NCBI GenBank assembly: GCA_947646735.1
Contig: CANTFK010000485.1
Span: forward strand, 1-64,000
Origin: Peronospora farinosa
Lineage: Eukaryota; Oomycota; Peronosporomycetes; Peronosporales; Peronosporaceae
Direction of reading: 5' to 3'
Length of the DNA: 64,000 bases
Position 1 is the stretch's first letter. Every line of letters begins with the position of its first letter. Positions 21,817-34,198 of the stretch are shown here, in pieces. The position numbers were made by a program, and so were the translations under genes. The notes under the pieces are model-generated. The model made no database searches. It saw nothing but the letters and a program-made list of their open reading frames with translations, and had not been told where the DNA came from.

Positions 21817-22962
21817 ATGGTCCTTAATATGGACTGGAGCGACTTCCCTCACCTCTCCCAACACTATAGGGAGTTGGCAGAGCACTTGGTGCAGGGACTT
21901 GGTGAATAAGCCCTGAACAACCTCTTGCATTGTCCTCCTGAGCAACATGTGGCTCAGTTGGAGCAATTCGAGGCGTTTGTGCTCGGACAGCGCAGAAATG
22001 CGTCCGAGGTAAACAGCCAAACCACCGCTGAGTCCATCAATAAGACTCATTATGAGCTTAGGCTTAAGCAGGCACGTAATGACGCGCTCAACAGAAATGT
22101 TGAGATGCTCTCTGACCGGCCTACTCAGCCGAGAACCATTCGGATGGACCCTCCGAATTTTGATGGAACTACCCCTTACACGATTGTTCACTGGCTATTA
22201 GCAGTTGATCAATGTGGAGTGGCGCAACTTATTGAAGACGACGCCAGGATGGTGTCGTATGCCACGTCCAACTTGCGTGGAAAAGCGTCAGAGTGGGCAT
22301 ATTCTGCGCTGATGGCAAATGCTGATGAGTTTCTATCATGGGCGATTTTCAAAACAAAGATTTGTGCCATGTATAAGCCGCCTAACAATGAAGCGTTACT
22401 TCAGGCGCGCTTCGTTGGAGCACGACAGGCGACACGATATCTGCAAGAATTTGTGCAGGAGATGCGTTTGCTGTATGCGTCCTTCAATGGGGAACCGATA
22501 CCGGAACATATCAAGGTGGCTACATTCATAAATGGACTTAGGCACGGCCCATCGCTTCAGGTCCTTTTTAGAAAGGTGCCAGAGACGATGGAAGAGGCAA
22601 TTGACATTGACTTGGTTGCGGAGCAATCCTAACACAGCACCTCGGCGACAGCCTATTACAGGCCGTCGACCGAGAAGTCGGATGCCACTCCTATGGAGTT
22701 AGGCAATGCAGATGTGTTCTGTTACAATTGCGACAAGCGAGGCCATATGATGGCTCGCTGCTATGCCAAAGTAGCTGCTGGTGATAAGAGCAGCCAGCAG
22801 GAAGGCTCCCTACACGAAGAGAGGTGCGAAGAACCAGCGTGCACGACGCACGGGTTCAGATTCGACCCCCGACAAGTCGGGAAATGCGGGAGCGCAGTAG
22901 GGGCGGGATGCTCTACTGTCGCGGACTCTGAAGCTACTTCTAAGCTCAGAGTGATCGAATAA
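21817..22962 (+). pseudogene. gag: Gypsy-1 gag with CCHC zinc knuckle
   Basis: One frame can be followed from ATG 21,817 to 22,962 across stops at about 21,907 and 22,630. It encodes a coiled N-terminal part (HVAQLEQFEAFVLGQRRN), a capsid-like domain (LRGKASEWAYSAL, LQEFVQEMRLLYASFNG), and the nucleocapsid knuckle CYNCDKRGHMMARC near 22,720. The same protein begins in the element at 34,258. Confidence 0.85.
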
Positions 22963-23040
22963 ATGGGTAGCATAGTCCCTGAGGTACCGAAAGGTCGGGC
23001 TTCAATCCTTTTGGTCTATAGCGCTCTAGTACAAGGCTAT

Positions 23041-26000
23041 GACAAGTGATGACCCTTATCGTGGATTCGTGTGCATCACAAAACTTTGTGAAACTCGCGG
23101 CTCTAAAAAAGTCCGGCGAGTTATGAGTTGCTTTGCCAGGATGTCAAGCGAGAAGATGCGATCGTTCGTTTCGCGAACGGCGCGCTCGTAAAATCAGAGG
23201 GAGTTCAAGTTGAACTCGCCTTCAGTTTCAGTAACTTCTCTTGTAAAGAGAAGTAAACAGTGCTAGGTATGTAGAGTCCGTATGACCTCATCCTAGGCAT
23301 ACCTTAGTTGAATAAACACCAACGATGGATAGACTGGCGTATACGCACAGTCAATAGCTCTACGCAGGACACCGAAAAGGATGTGCTCTTGCGAGAGGCT
23401 TATGTGGCTGATGCTGTGTCCAACACAGTCGAGGGTGCGATGACAGTATGTCGATCGGCACCAGGAAATACTCAGCTCGAAAATAGTGGTGTAGCTGGAA
23501 GTGCACTTTCTGAAAGCCAGGTGACACATATTCCTACCCAGGTCGAAAAGACTGGTATAGTAAATGGTACGATGACAAGTATTTATGCGTCCAATGGTCC
23601 TGCATAGATCCGAGAGCCTGTGGCAGTTGATGGTGGGCTGACAGGAAGTCAAGCGCCACAAGAACCGGCACAAAGCCATGAGCCTGGTGCGGTTGGAAGG
23701 AGTGCGTTGGATAATACAGAAAGGACACCTTCTTCCAGGGGCAAAGGTCGTGGTGACTCGAACAACGAGTACCAGATGTATTAAGACGATCAAGGGCACG
23801 TCGAAACGAGTGACTTTTGGATTAGTCTCGGTCCACGAGGACGGACCTACGAACGAGTTGTTCGAGGCCGTCGAAGACAGAATGCCGGAGGCATCCTCAG
23901 TTGAGGTGCTCCAACTTGTCTTGGCATCTGTCGAAGAGATAGTAAATCTCTCGGGGATGACGTGGGATCTGTTCCGGTCCGAACTAAAGGGAGGGAATAT
24001 CCACGAGATAATCGTACCAGTTCCAGAAGAGAACGATGTGGACTGTTGCTCGTCGTCCACAATGGACGAGAGCGTCTTGAAGACCGACAAAAAGAAACGG
24101 TTCGCTGCTCAAGGCTGGGATGCCTTGACGGACAGCCCGTTCTATGATGTTCTGTGGAAACACCGTGATGTGTTTCCAGCAGAAGTGTCTAGCCGCCTAC
24201 CGGCCGATAGAAGCATCAGGCATCAGATTGACCTAGAACCTGGCACCAAGTATTGTGTAACCTGGCAATGGCCGTTTCCGAAGGAACAAGCCGATTACAT
24301 CGATGAGTTCTTCGACAAGCGAGCTAAGGCGGGACATGTACGTGAGAGCAAGTCGCCTCACTGCAGCCCGACCTTCTGTGTGCGTAAAGCAACAGGTGGA
24401 TGGCGCGTGGTTCATGCTTATGATAAGCTGAACACGACCACCATTCCGGCTCAAACGCCGATCCCGCGGAAAGATGTCTTGTTGAATTCCATGGGAAAGT
24501 CAACTATCTTTGCCGCGTTAGATCTGAAGGATGGATACTATCGGGTTCTCATGAGAGATACCGATGTAGCCAAAACGGCAGTAAGCACCCCAAGCGGTAT
24601 GCTGTGGGAGTGGCTTGTGATGCCACAAGGGTTGAGAAATGCTTCGGCAACATTCAACCGAGTGGTGGCTCACGTGATGCGTCAGCACCGTGCTTACGCG
24701 CCCCATTACTTTGACGATGTATTCGTGCATAGTAGGGCGGAGGACGGTCTGAGCGCAATAGATTCGCACAACCGTCATTTAGACGCTGTGTTGCAGACTC
24801 TGGGTGACGCCCAATTATACGTGAACTTGCAAAAGTGCGTAATAGGGGTCCCCGAGATACCTGTACTGTGTTGCATCGTAGGTGCACACGGTGTACGAGC
24901 AGACCCAGAAAAGGTTAAGGCTATTAAGAAATAGCCAGTCCCACGTAATGTGAAGGATCTGCGCCAATTTCTTGGGCTAGCTAATTACTTTCATACGTAC
25001 AGCAATGATTATGCGGAGCGAAAAAGCCATTGTCTGACCTTTGAAAAAGGATACAGAATGGACTTGGTCAAAGGAACAAGAAGATGCGTTCACATCAGTG
25101 AAGCAATCTCATGTAGAGGCACCGGTCTTGGCATTGCCAGACGCGGATAAGCCCGTTAGCGTCGTCTGCGATGCAAGCAATTTTGCAATCGTCAGCGCTC
25201 TCATGCAAAAGGATGACAACGGCGTTGACCGTGTCATATCTTATCAGTCTTGGCTTTTAAAAGCCGCAGAGCTGAACTACCCTGTGCATGATAAGGAGCT
25301 ACTTTTAATTAAGTATGCCTTTGTGAAGTTTCGGGTACACCTCTTGGGCACCGAACCTTTTGTAGCTTATACGGATCACGCTTCACTGCATACCGCTATA
25401 AATTCACCTCACCCCTCGCCTAGGATGGCGAGACGGCTAACATTCTTCTCTGAATTTAATTTCAAAGTTCAATATAAGCCGGATAAGTTCGAATGTCTTG
25501 GATGACGCTTTATCGCGCAGACCAGACTTTGAGGCAAGATACCAGGAAAGTATGTCTCGTGCGAAAGCACAAGTTGAGTCGTCAACATTAGCAGCCACGA
25601 AGGCCTACCATGTGACGAGCTGAATGGACTATGATATAAAGGAGTGCTACAGTCAGGACGAACATTGTCGCCTGCTGTTGGATCATTTTGGTGGACGAAA
25701 GGTTACCCTTCCGTCGCACTTGAAAGCGAAGCTTAATCGCTTTAGTTACAGTGATGGCCTGTTATGGCATCAACTGTCACCAACTTTAAGTTCAAATTTT
25801 TCATGGGGTTTTTGGACTGTGATCCCTTGAGAATCTATGTCCCTCATGACATAGATCTCAAGCTGATGATACTTCACGAGTGCCATGATGCGCCATCTAG
25901 TGGGCATCTGGGCCGTGAAAAGACATTCTTACGAGTACCAGAGGAATTTTGGTGGCCCCACCTATATCGGTGGGTGGCCAATTATATTCGCTTTTGCGAA

Positions 26001-27482
26001 GAGTGTCAGCGCATTAAGCCTGTACCTTCGAAAAGTGCGCCACTGAAGCCACTGCCGATTCCGATTGAATGTTGGAAGTCGGTCAGTCTGGACTTCATGT
26101 TTGGCTTACCGCTTGACCACAAAGGCAGGAAGGGGCTCGTCTTCTTTGTAGACCTACTGGTCAAGATGGTGCAATTTAGCACCATGTAGCATCAAGATCT
26201 CAGGAAAAGAGGCTGCCCTCTTGTTTCTGGATCATGTGTATCGACTACACGGGATGCCCGAGTCCATAGTATAGGATTGGGATCCGCGTTTTACGTCGGG
26301 TTTTCGGCGACATGTGTTTGAGCTGCTGGAAATAAAGCTTCACATGTCAACCGCTGATCATCCACAAACTGATGGCCAAACAGAACGTGCCAATCGAGTT
26401 GTGGCGGATGTGTTGAGCACAATAGCGACTCCTAAAGAATGGAATAAGCAATTGCCATTCGTGAAGTTCGCTATTTAATAACAGTGTTCACGCCAGTACG
26501 GATGGGACACCGATTTATATTAATGGACTGCGTCATCCTCGAACGCTAGTCTCATTTGTACGCAGCTCAAGTATTAGTGGGGGATGGCCCCTCACTTCTC
26601 TCGGTGCGAATGCCAAAAAGGGCCAAGTTTGCCCTAGTGACACTGCTAGTTTAGCAGTGGTCACGGCATCACGGCAAGAAATGCCAGTTCTCCTTGACGA
26701 TGACACTATAGTGTTATCGACAGCGTCGACCCATGAACGACCTCTTAAAGGCGTCATCGGCGAGCTGGATGCTAAAAGCGTGAGCGAAGCTCAGCGCTTT
26801 GTGGATGAGCGATTAGCCATCACACGTAAAGTCCGTGACGCGATGGCAAGCGCACAGGACAAGCAAGAAACAATATGCGGACCAACATGGTCGCAAAAAC
26901 AATGAACACATTAGTGTGGGGGACAAAGTGCTATTTTTTACTGCGATCCTACCTAAACATGCAATTTCTTTACTACCTGGTGGTACTACTAAGCTATTGT
27001 CCCGATTCATTGGGCCCTTTATGGTGGTTAAAGAAGTTGGAGATCTAAATTATAGGCTCACTCTCCCACCGTATATGAAGACGCACCCCGTATTTTACGT
27101 GGGTCGTCTGAAACGGTATGTTGATCCAGAAGAGATCACATATCCACATCGGTCTAACAAGACCGATGGTGACGTCGACTGTGAGTCGAGCGTCGCGGCC
27201 GATCAGGCGACGAGGAAGCCGAGAGGCTCCCCGTATACGAACGAGGCGATAGAGGACTCGGCGATCGAGGAGGACTCCGCGCTTGACGCGGGTCTCTCAT
27301 CACCAGTCGCTCTAAGATGTCCAAACGGGTCTTCAGGCGGTCATACCCCTGACGATACCTCGTATTTACGGAGCGTAGATCTGCAGTCAGTCGCGAGACT
27401 TGACTCCAAAGATCAGTCACCTGCCTCTTCAGCGCAGTGGACTCAGCCTACGACTGAACAGCAGCAGAATAGGCAGCCGTGA
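23041..27482 (+). pseudogene. pol: Gypsy-1 pol: protease, RT, RNase H, integrase
   Basis: A protease-like motif LIVDSCASQNFV near 23,060 has Cys where Gly is expected. RT lies in 23,678-24,934 with CVRKATGGWRVVHAYDKLN, MPQGLRNASATFNR and the catalytic YFDDVFVHSR. It ends at a TAG, and the frame continues with the connection domain. RNase H is at 25,041-25,505 (CDASNFAIVSALMQ, TDHASLHTA). The integrase zinc-binding HHCC part and first catalytic Asp are in 25,764-26,189; the rest is broken around 26,190-26,480. The C-terminal GPY module (RFIGPFMVVKEVGD, THPVFYVGRLKRY) is near 27,000-27,120. Multiple stops make it inactive. Confidence 0.9.
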
Positions 27483-28572
27483 GTAGGTTCCACCTGTGTT
27501 GGTGGACACGGAAGGGAACACACGCTTCCTTATTAGAAGGCTGCTGGACCACCGGTTTGTGAAGCGAAGCTCCAAATCCTGGTTCTGTAGAAGGGTTACC
27601 CAACGAGCTTTGACTCATGGGAGCCTGTAGGCGCTTTGCGCGTCGACGTGCCAAGGCTGGTGGCTGCTTATTTTAAGCAGCACCAGCTGGCTTCTTTCCG
27701 ATAGGTCCGGATGGACTAGCTGAAGAAGCGTGGCGAAAATAAACTGGGGGTCACTTACCACCTAAAATATCATTCGCACGCTTCATGGCAAAGCTGATTC
27801 GCTGCTTTCGCTTTTTCACTGCATCTATATGCGGTGTACCACGGCGTAAGAACTCTTCTTTGTATATGTCGTCTGTTTCGTTAGAACGCAGCACGACTGG
27901 AATTGGGAAAGCACGACCAAGTGCTTTGCCCTGCTTTTTCCTTAAAGGAAAGACGCTATAAAATTTATGAGCGTCTATAGTTGCACGCTGCAAAAGCGCT
28001 GCACTAGACCCCTTCGAGTTTATCCACTCAGATGGAGGTGGCATTGGTGGCAAGCCACTACTCATGTAGCTGCCCTCGCGACGGCGGGCTAGTGAGGCCG
28101 AAGGTGTACTTGGTGGAGCTTTAAGCTCACACTCACCTGAGTCTGACTCTCCATTATGGATTGTCAAGACATCAGCCTGAGGAGTCACATCTGACTGAGT
28201 CGCGACTACTCCTTTCGAAGTAGCGCGCTCAGTCTTAGTAGCTGCGCTCGTAGGCGCAAGCGACGAGGCTTTACCTTCGCTTGCAGGAAGCATAGACGCT
28301 CGCTCAAGGACGGGTGCCTCAAATGATGGAGACATATGTCCCATCAACGCGCTTTGCTCATCGCCACTTTGGGGTGATGGCAGTGGTGTGGTCTCATTTT
28401 AGTCAACAATGAGAGATAGATCTTCATCCACATTGTAGTGAGATGGAAGATTCACCTCAGTGCCTGAAGCACTTTGCGACGGCTGCGATAAATCGCGGCG
28501 CGTGCGCTTAGTGATGGACTGCATGGGTGCCTTTGCAGGCGACCCATCAGCCTTACCACGTTTCGGTGGCAT
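27154..28572 (-). pseudogene. Antisense reading frame of Gypsy-1 (basic N-terminus, coiled-coil C-terminus)
   Basis: On the strand opposite to pol a single frame can be read from ATG 28,572 to 27,154 (about 473 codons), broken only by isolated stops near 28,398, 27,751, 27,674 and 27,447. It starts MPPKRGKADGSPAKAP, continues with Lys/Arg and Ser/Pro-rich sequence and FPLRKKQGKALGRAFPIPV, and ends with a heptad-like segment (VSRLTADLRSVNTRY). It lies between the integrase end, overlapping it partly, and the 3' LTR. Elements at 44,986-52,231 and 34.2-38.9 kb have a counterpart. Function unknown. Confidence 0.6.
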
Positions 28573-28674
28573 GAGAATTGAGCAGACTAAAGCAGCGCGT
28601 TTATAACGGCTTGCAGTCTCTCTGCCTTCTAGGCGATGTTTTACAATGCAAAAATAGTTCTGAAGGGTAGATGG

Positions 28675-29274
28675 TGTAACAGGGCATCTAGTTACACGTA
28701 AACATTAAGTAATATACTTAATGTTTGGTCTAAAAGTGTCCATGATTACTTTTGACCTGTCACTTGGGTGCAATACACAAATGTGATCCACCCTCGTGAA
28801 AATGATATCCATTGATGGATTCACATGGGAAGGGATGACGCTAGTTGAAGCTAGGCATCACGACGTCTCAGAAGGACTTCATTCGCAAACTTAACACTAC
28901 AATCAAGCTCATGCGTCGGGATACGCTTCTAAAGAGTCGTGTATCCGATCTTTATACATATATAGCCAATCAGTAGTTAAGTTTTGTATCTGATTATAAT
29001 TCATTGATTATAGCTCAGTCTTGAATTTACTACATACTGCCTACTGCGCACGAGAAGCTGAGAAAGCTCCTGCGTGACGTAAGTAGAACACTTGTCAGTT
29101 GTTCGTTGCACTCTCGCTTAAGCGAGACGCAACTGGTGATACGACTGTTTAAGCAGTCGACCAACCACACATACACCCTCTCACGCGAAGGTAAGACGGT
29201 CCAACAACTTCCTCGCTTGTGCTGAAGGTGTGCGCTAAGTAGCACGCGGCAACTTCGTAGAAGTGCCCTCTACA
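28675..29274 (+). repeat. Gypsy-1 3' LTR
   Basis: 600 bases from TGTAACAGGG to CTCTACA, preceded by a purine-rich GAAGGGTAGATGG tract and followed directly by HMBS coding sequence at 29,275. Confidence 0.9.
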
Positions 29275-29939
29275 TTGTCTGCGCAACATTCAACACCGAT
29301 ACTTCCTTGTCCAACACCGTATCCAAACGTGTCCATTGGAAGAATCTCATCAATCCGTTCACCTAAATCTCCACGTCGGAAACCACAAGCCGCAACAATG
29401 ATTGCGTCATAGTCATCGGCCTTGTTCAATTTCGCTAGTCTCGTCTGGATATTCCCTCTCAGTGTCTTGATCTTGAAGCTTGGAAATTGGCTCCTCACCA
29501 GAGCTTCACGTCTCAATGAACTCGTGCCAATGACGCTTCCTTTGGACAGCTCTTTAAGTGTCTTGAGACCCTTGGCTTTGTGCTTGGGATGGATGATTGC
29601 TGCGTCCTCTGGACTCTCTCGCTTTGTAATGGCAGCCAATACAAGACCATCCGGTAGCGTCGTAGGCATGTCCTTGAGTGAATGTACAGCAAAGCTGGCA
29701 GTTTTGGCCAGCAATGCTTCTTCCAGGCTCTTGGTAAAGAGACCAGAGGTAGTGGACGTGCCCAAGTCACTTAAATGACGATCCAGTACCTGGTCCCCCA
29801 CTGTGTCCTCCTGTCCTACAACAAAATTAATATCCGAGAAGCGAGATTCAAGCATACAAATGACAGTCGTGGTCTGTGCCATGGCCAATTGGCTCTTCCG
29901 GGACGAGACGAAGATCGTACGCTTACGAGTGGACGACAT
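29275..29939 (-). pseudogene. HMBS: Porphobilinogen deaminase 5' exon, truncated by Gypsy-1
   Basis: The ATG at 29,939 opens an intact domain 1-2 frame (MSSTRKRTIFVSSRKSQLA, VHSLKDMPTT, LRGNIQT, YDAIIVAACGFRRGDLGER, GQGSIGVE). The frame runs into the LTR at 29,275, just after the Cys-Ala-Asp stretch where the 10 kb copy has its last codons before the intron. The cofactor-binding domain is lost. Upstream of the ATG the sequence differs from the 10 kb copy beyond about 29,953. The reading frame here is better kept than in the 10 kb copy, but the product would lack domain 3. Confidence 0.88.
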
Positions 29940-30045
29940 GTGGACGTAGTGGACGTTCACAAAGAGTGACTTGGAAGATTATGAAGATCATGTGGGACAC
30001 AAGAACCTACGAATAAAGTACCGGTACAGCACGATTTATCTCGGT

Positions 30046-33000
30046 TTATCCGCTAGAAGCTGTCAGTTTATCCAATAGTTCCGTCGCACGCGAAATCACT
30101 GAAGGTGGGCAGCCAGCGAGAGCTGCAGTATTGATACCATACGATTGGAAAGCAAGGCCTTTGACCACACGGTGTGAAAACACGAGATGTATGGCTTGCC
30201 CTTCCATTTGATGCTCAAGAACCTCCATTCGATAGGGTCGAAGCTCATTCTTACACGTCTCTCCGACCAAGTCAATCAATGCAGTAAAATGTGTGGCAAA
30301 CAGGGTACGGGTCTGTCTTGCACATAATGCTTCAAGAACAGCACCAGCAATTGCAATGCCATCGTTCACAGCAGTTCCACGACCCACTTCATCCATTAAA
30401 ACCAACGACCGACTCGTTGCTTGCGTCAAAATTGTCGACGTCTCTTGCATTTCTACCATAAAAGTACTTTTGTCAGCCGCTACATCATCGGCTGATCCAA
30501 CTCGACAAAAAAGCTTGTCCACAAGTCCGACACGAGCAAATTTTGCCGGGACAAAGCTCCCTATTTGCGCCAGGATCACAAGATGCGCATTTTGCCGTAG
30601 AAAGGTGCTCTTTCCACCCATATTAGGGCCTGTAAGCAACCAGCACGATCCGACTGGGGCTTCTGCTAGATGCAGACTATTGGGCACGAAAGACCGCACA
30701 CCACGAGAGTTGGAACCTCGAAGGTGCGCAGCTTCGACCACAGCGTGTCGACCATCTTTAACATGCAATTCGCAACTACCATCCAGTAGTGGTCGGGTAA
30801 AGTTGCGGTCGAGAGCCACTTGAGCATGAGAACAGACAACATCTATTTGGGAAATGGCATGAGCCATGGATTGCAATTCATTTCGCACGATCAAAACTTG
30901 GTCACGCAATGATGCAAAGATGTTGTTCTCCACGCGCTCTACCTCCACTGCGGCTTCTGCAAGTTCGTGATTTAGCAGTTGCAACTCTTCACTGCGATAC
31001 CGCACTGAGTTTTTCAAAGATTGAAATAACGTTAGCTTCTCTAGCTCTCGTCGTCCACGATCCGTTTTCAGCAGTTTGGCATTTTCATCATGCGGTATAT
31101 CGAGAAAATAACCTTTTTCTGTCTGGAAAACAACACGAAGTCGCGTGGATCCTACTAATTCGCGGTATTTGGCCTGTAGCCCCTGCTTTTCAGAGGCTCT
31201 AGGATCATGCTGCAGAATAGCTTGCCACTTGTCGAGCTTTGGGGAGTATCCAACGCGAACAAATCCAGTTTTGGAGTTGAGTGATGCGTAGTCGTCTTTA
31301 AGTGCTCTATGAATTTCTTCTGATGCCCTTTTAATGTTCTCGCCCTGCTGTTCATTTGCAGTAAGGTCATTGCAACATTCTTCCAGTAATTCTGGTAAGC
31401 CCAAGAGCTCTTTTCCAGGCAGATCTGGAAGACGGCTATGCCTAAGGCGCTCGTTAGCCTTTACAAGATCAATCAATTTTATGGCTTCATCGATGGTAGA
31501 CGCCACATTCTTCAGATCTTTTGGGGTGCCGACACCAATTGATAGTCGCTGAATGTTTCGTTCCATGTCAAAGACTTCTGCTAGTTGTTTTCGCATGCGT
31601 TGAAGTAAACGTTCCTGTTCATAGAAATAAGAAACCGCATTCAATCGACGCTCGAGAATCTCAAGGTTCATTAGCGGTGATGCTAAATGAGCCTACAATA
31701 CGTTGACAAGTCGTCAGTGTCGGTGCGGTTATATAACAGTAAGTGAGCAGCATTGATACCTACCGCAAGAAGCCGTGATCCACCAGGCGTTATAGTAGAG
31801 TCAATAGCCTGAAGTAAACTCGATGCTTTTGAACCACTAAGCGACTTTGCAAGCTCAAGTCCTCTCCAGGCGCTCATGTCGATAATCATGTGGTCAGAAG
31901 ATTCAACATGAAGAGGTAACCGGATCAATGCACGTGATCCACGGTGGGTAAAGTCCACGTAATCCAATATTGCTGAGATCGCTGCCTGTTCAGATAAAGC
32001 AAGTGTCTTGATGGCAACGCTACAGGTTTGACACCCGCTACTCACTTTTTGCGGGATAAAACTTGCAGCAGGCCGAAATGTTTTCATGCAAGTGTCAGGA
32101 AGCACTGTCTCCAGTATGGTAACGGCCTCCTGAGGCATATTTACCTGCAGCGACTTAGTCTCCTCGCATCCATTTTCAATCAATGAACTTGGCAGCAAAA
32201 CTTCTTTTGGTGAGCACCGCAAAATTGCGCTGGAAAGCTTGTCGCTCGTAGACGTGGTTGACACGAACTCACCCGTAGATAGGTCAGCCCAAGCAAGGCC
32301 CCACGTGCCTCTATCAAAAAAGAGAGAGGCGAGATAGTTGTTCTCCTTTGGTGTGAGCATCGTATCCTCCACCAGTGACCCAGGCGTGACAATCCGTACA
32401 ACTTGACGGTCTACAAGAGAGTTGTACCCTTTCTTTCTCGCACTTGATGCACTCTGGATTTCCACACAAGCACGCCGTACAGACACTCACTAACTAGAAT
32501 CAAGACACTCGCAGACAATCAACATATACCAACCAACTCACCTCGACTTGATTGCAAATGGCTACTTTCACGCCATGATGCATGACCTACTCGCATCAGC
32601 GACAACAAACTCTCAATACAAGCCTTTTATTCACACTAAACCTATAACAATTTACCAGCTTTTCCACGAACGTATCCACGGATCCAATCGGAAATCCGCA
32701 CATTTCACTTAGCACGTGTTGCGCCTTCTTGGTCTTTCTCGTTAGTGCCAAGTTCAGCAGCTACTCACAGTACAGAAATATGATCAATCATAACTCCCTT
32801 ATTTCCTCCCCATTTTTCTCGTCATTATTCATTACATGAGCTGCTTGTCTTGCATCATCCCCGAAAAACTCGTAAAAGTCTCCTACTTGGAACAGAAGCA
32901 TGCAGTCTGCAACGCACATACACATCACAAGTATATAGAACATTACTCTTACTACAAAGATGTTTATTAGAGCGCTACATTGTTATTGTTTTCACCTGGA

Positions 33001-33218
33001 TACTCTTTCTTGCGAGCCAAATACTGCGCCACCATTGGAGTCACTTTAATCGACTCGTTCTCGGCAGATACAGCACCATCAGACGTCGAACCTGCAACGG
33101 ATGGTAGCCAAGACGTACAGCTAATATACCGACTATATAGTAAGGAGAATTTATTCGCTGAAGCAGAGATATGAGTACGCGAAGCGAGTCCACGACCACG
33201 GCAGATTTGGCGCAGCAT
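30046..33218 (-). CDS. Mitochondrial-type MutS DNA mismatch repair protein
   Basis: Six exons (in gene order 33,218-32,996; 32,906-32,836; 32,760-32,656; 32,586-32,542; 32,453-31,764; 31,692-30,046) join in phase with GT-AG introns to about 926 residues. The N-terminus (MLRQICRGRGLASR, Arg/Ser-rich) looks like a mitochondrial targeting peptide. Next come PMVAQYLARKKEYP and the mismatch-binding motif with F-Y-E in GDFYEFF (exon 2). Exon 3 has MCGFPIGSVDTF and exon 4 VKVAICNQVE. Then follow the connector, lever and clamp, and the ATPase with Walker A GPNMGGKST, FMVEMQET and Walker B LVLMDEVGRGT. It ends soon after the ATPase, so no extra GIY-YIG or HNH domain as in plant MSH1 is seen. All key motifs are intact. 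The expected role is repair of mitochondrial DNA mismatches. Confidence 0.88.
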
Positions 33219-33606
33219 TGGTGGTCAGTCGACTTGAAATATTATCGATTATTTATTATTTTGTCGGATGGGTACTCTGCGACGTGTGATAACTCAGACG
33301 TAGAAACTGCGACGTGTGACAATAATGGCTACAAAATGGTCATACATTATGCTGCTTACCAGAACTTAGAATGACAATGCTTGCTGGAGTCGTTTTCCTA
33401 TCAATCGTGTGGAGCGTTTAACAAATTGGTTTGTGACGAATAGCGCTTTACCTAAATGGTTTTCTGCCAACAGTAACTCCTCAACTGCCCCGTTCAACCT
33501 CGGAGAACATGGATTATTACGCGTTAAAAAAATGTAAAGATTTTCCAAAGCTATAGTACATTTTGCAGGCTTGAACATTGCTCTACACGTGGGTTCAGTA
33601 AAAAAA
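33219..33606. other. MutS upstream region, no gene seen
   Basis: About 390 bases between the MutS start and an LTR. A small direct repeat (GCGACGTGTGA at 33,280 and 33,310) is present. Short frames only. Confidence 0.4.
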
Positions 33607-34198
33607 GGGCATCTAGTTACACGTAAACATTAAGTAATATACTTAATGTTTGGTCTAAAAGTGTCCATGATTACTTTTGACCTGTCACTTGGGTACAATA
33701 CACAAACGTGATCCACCCTCGTGAAAATGATATCCATTGATGGATTCACATGGGAAGGGATGACGCTAGCTGAAGCTAGGCATAGCGACGTCTCAGAAGG
33801 ACGTCATTCGCAAACTTAACACTACAATTAAGCTCATGCGTCGGGATACGCTTCTAAAGAGTCGTGTATCCGATCTTTATACATATATAGCCAATCAGTA
33901 GTTAAGTTTTGTATCTGATTATAATTCATTGATTATAGCTCAGTCTTGAATTTACTACATACTGCCTACTGCGCACGAGAAGCTGAGAAAGCTCCTGCGT
34001 GACGTAAGTAGAACACTTGTCAGTTGTTCGTTGCACTCTCGCTTAAGCGAGACGCAACTGGTGATACGACTGTTTAAGCAGTCGACCAACCTCCTAACCA
34101 CCCTCGCACGCGAAGGTAAGACGGTCTAACCACTTCTCTCTTTTTTTGAAGGTGAGTGCTAGTAGCACGAGGCAACTTCGTAGAAGTGCCTGTCTACA
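33607..34198 (+). repeat. LTR of the Gypsy-1 family at the 5' end of Gypsy-3
   Basis: Nearly the same as the Gypsy-1 LTRs but lacking the first few bases (TGTAACA). It ends GTCTACA and is followed by the primer-binding site TGGTAGCACTAGTA. Confidence 0.85.

Larger units (their letters stand above)
14870..29274 (+). mobile_element. Gypsy-1 LTR retrotransposon with two nested insertions
   Basis: LTRs begin TGTAACAGGG and end TCTACA. Internal order is leader, gag with CCHC knuckle, protease, RT, RNase H, integrase and GPY-type C-terminus, then an antisense frame and the 3' LTR. All sense frames carry stops or shifts. The 5' LTR is split by a hAT element (14,876-19,175) and an 842-base insertion (19,293-20,134). 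The flanks are the thioredoxin-like gene on the left and HMBS on the right; no 5-bp target duplication links them. Confidence 0.9.

Noticed and set aside
27751..27760. Splicing at the GTAAGT at the end of the first antisense segment of Gypsy-1
   Set aside because: A 39-base intron would keep the frame, but the unspliced sequence is also in the same frame with one stop, and 39 bases is very short; a decayed single frame is simpler.
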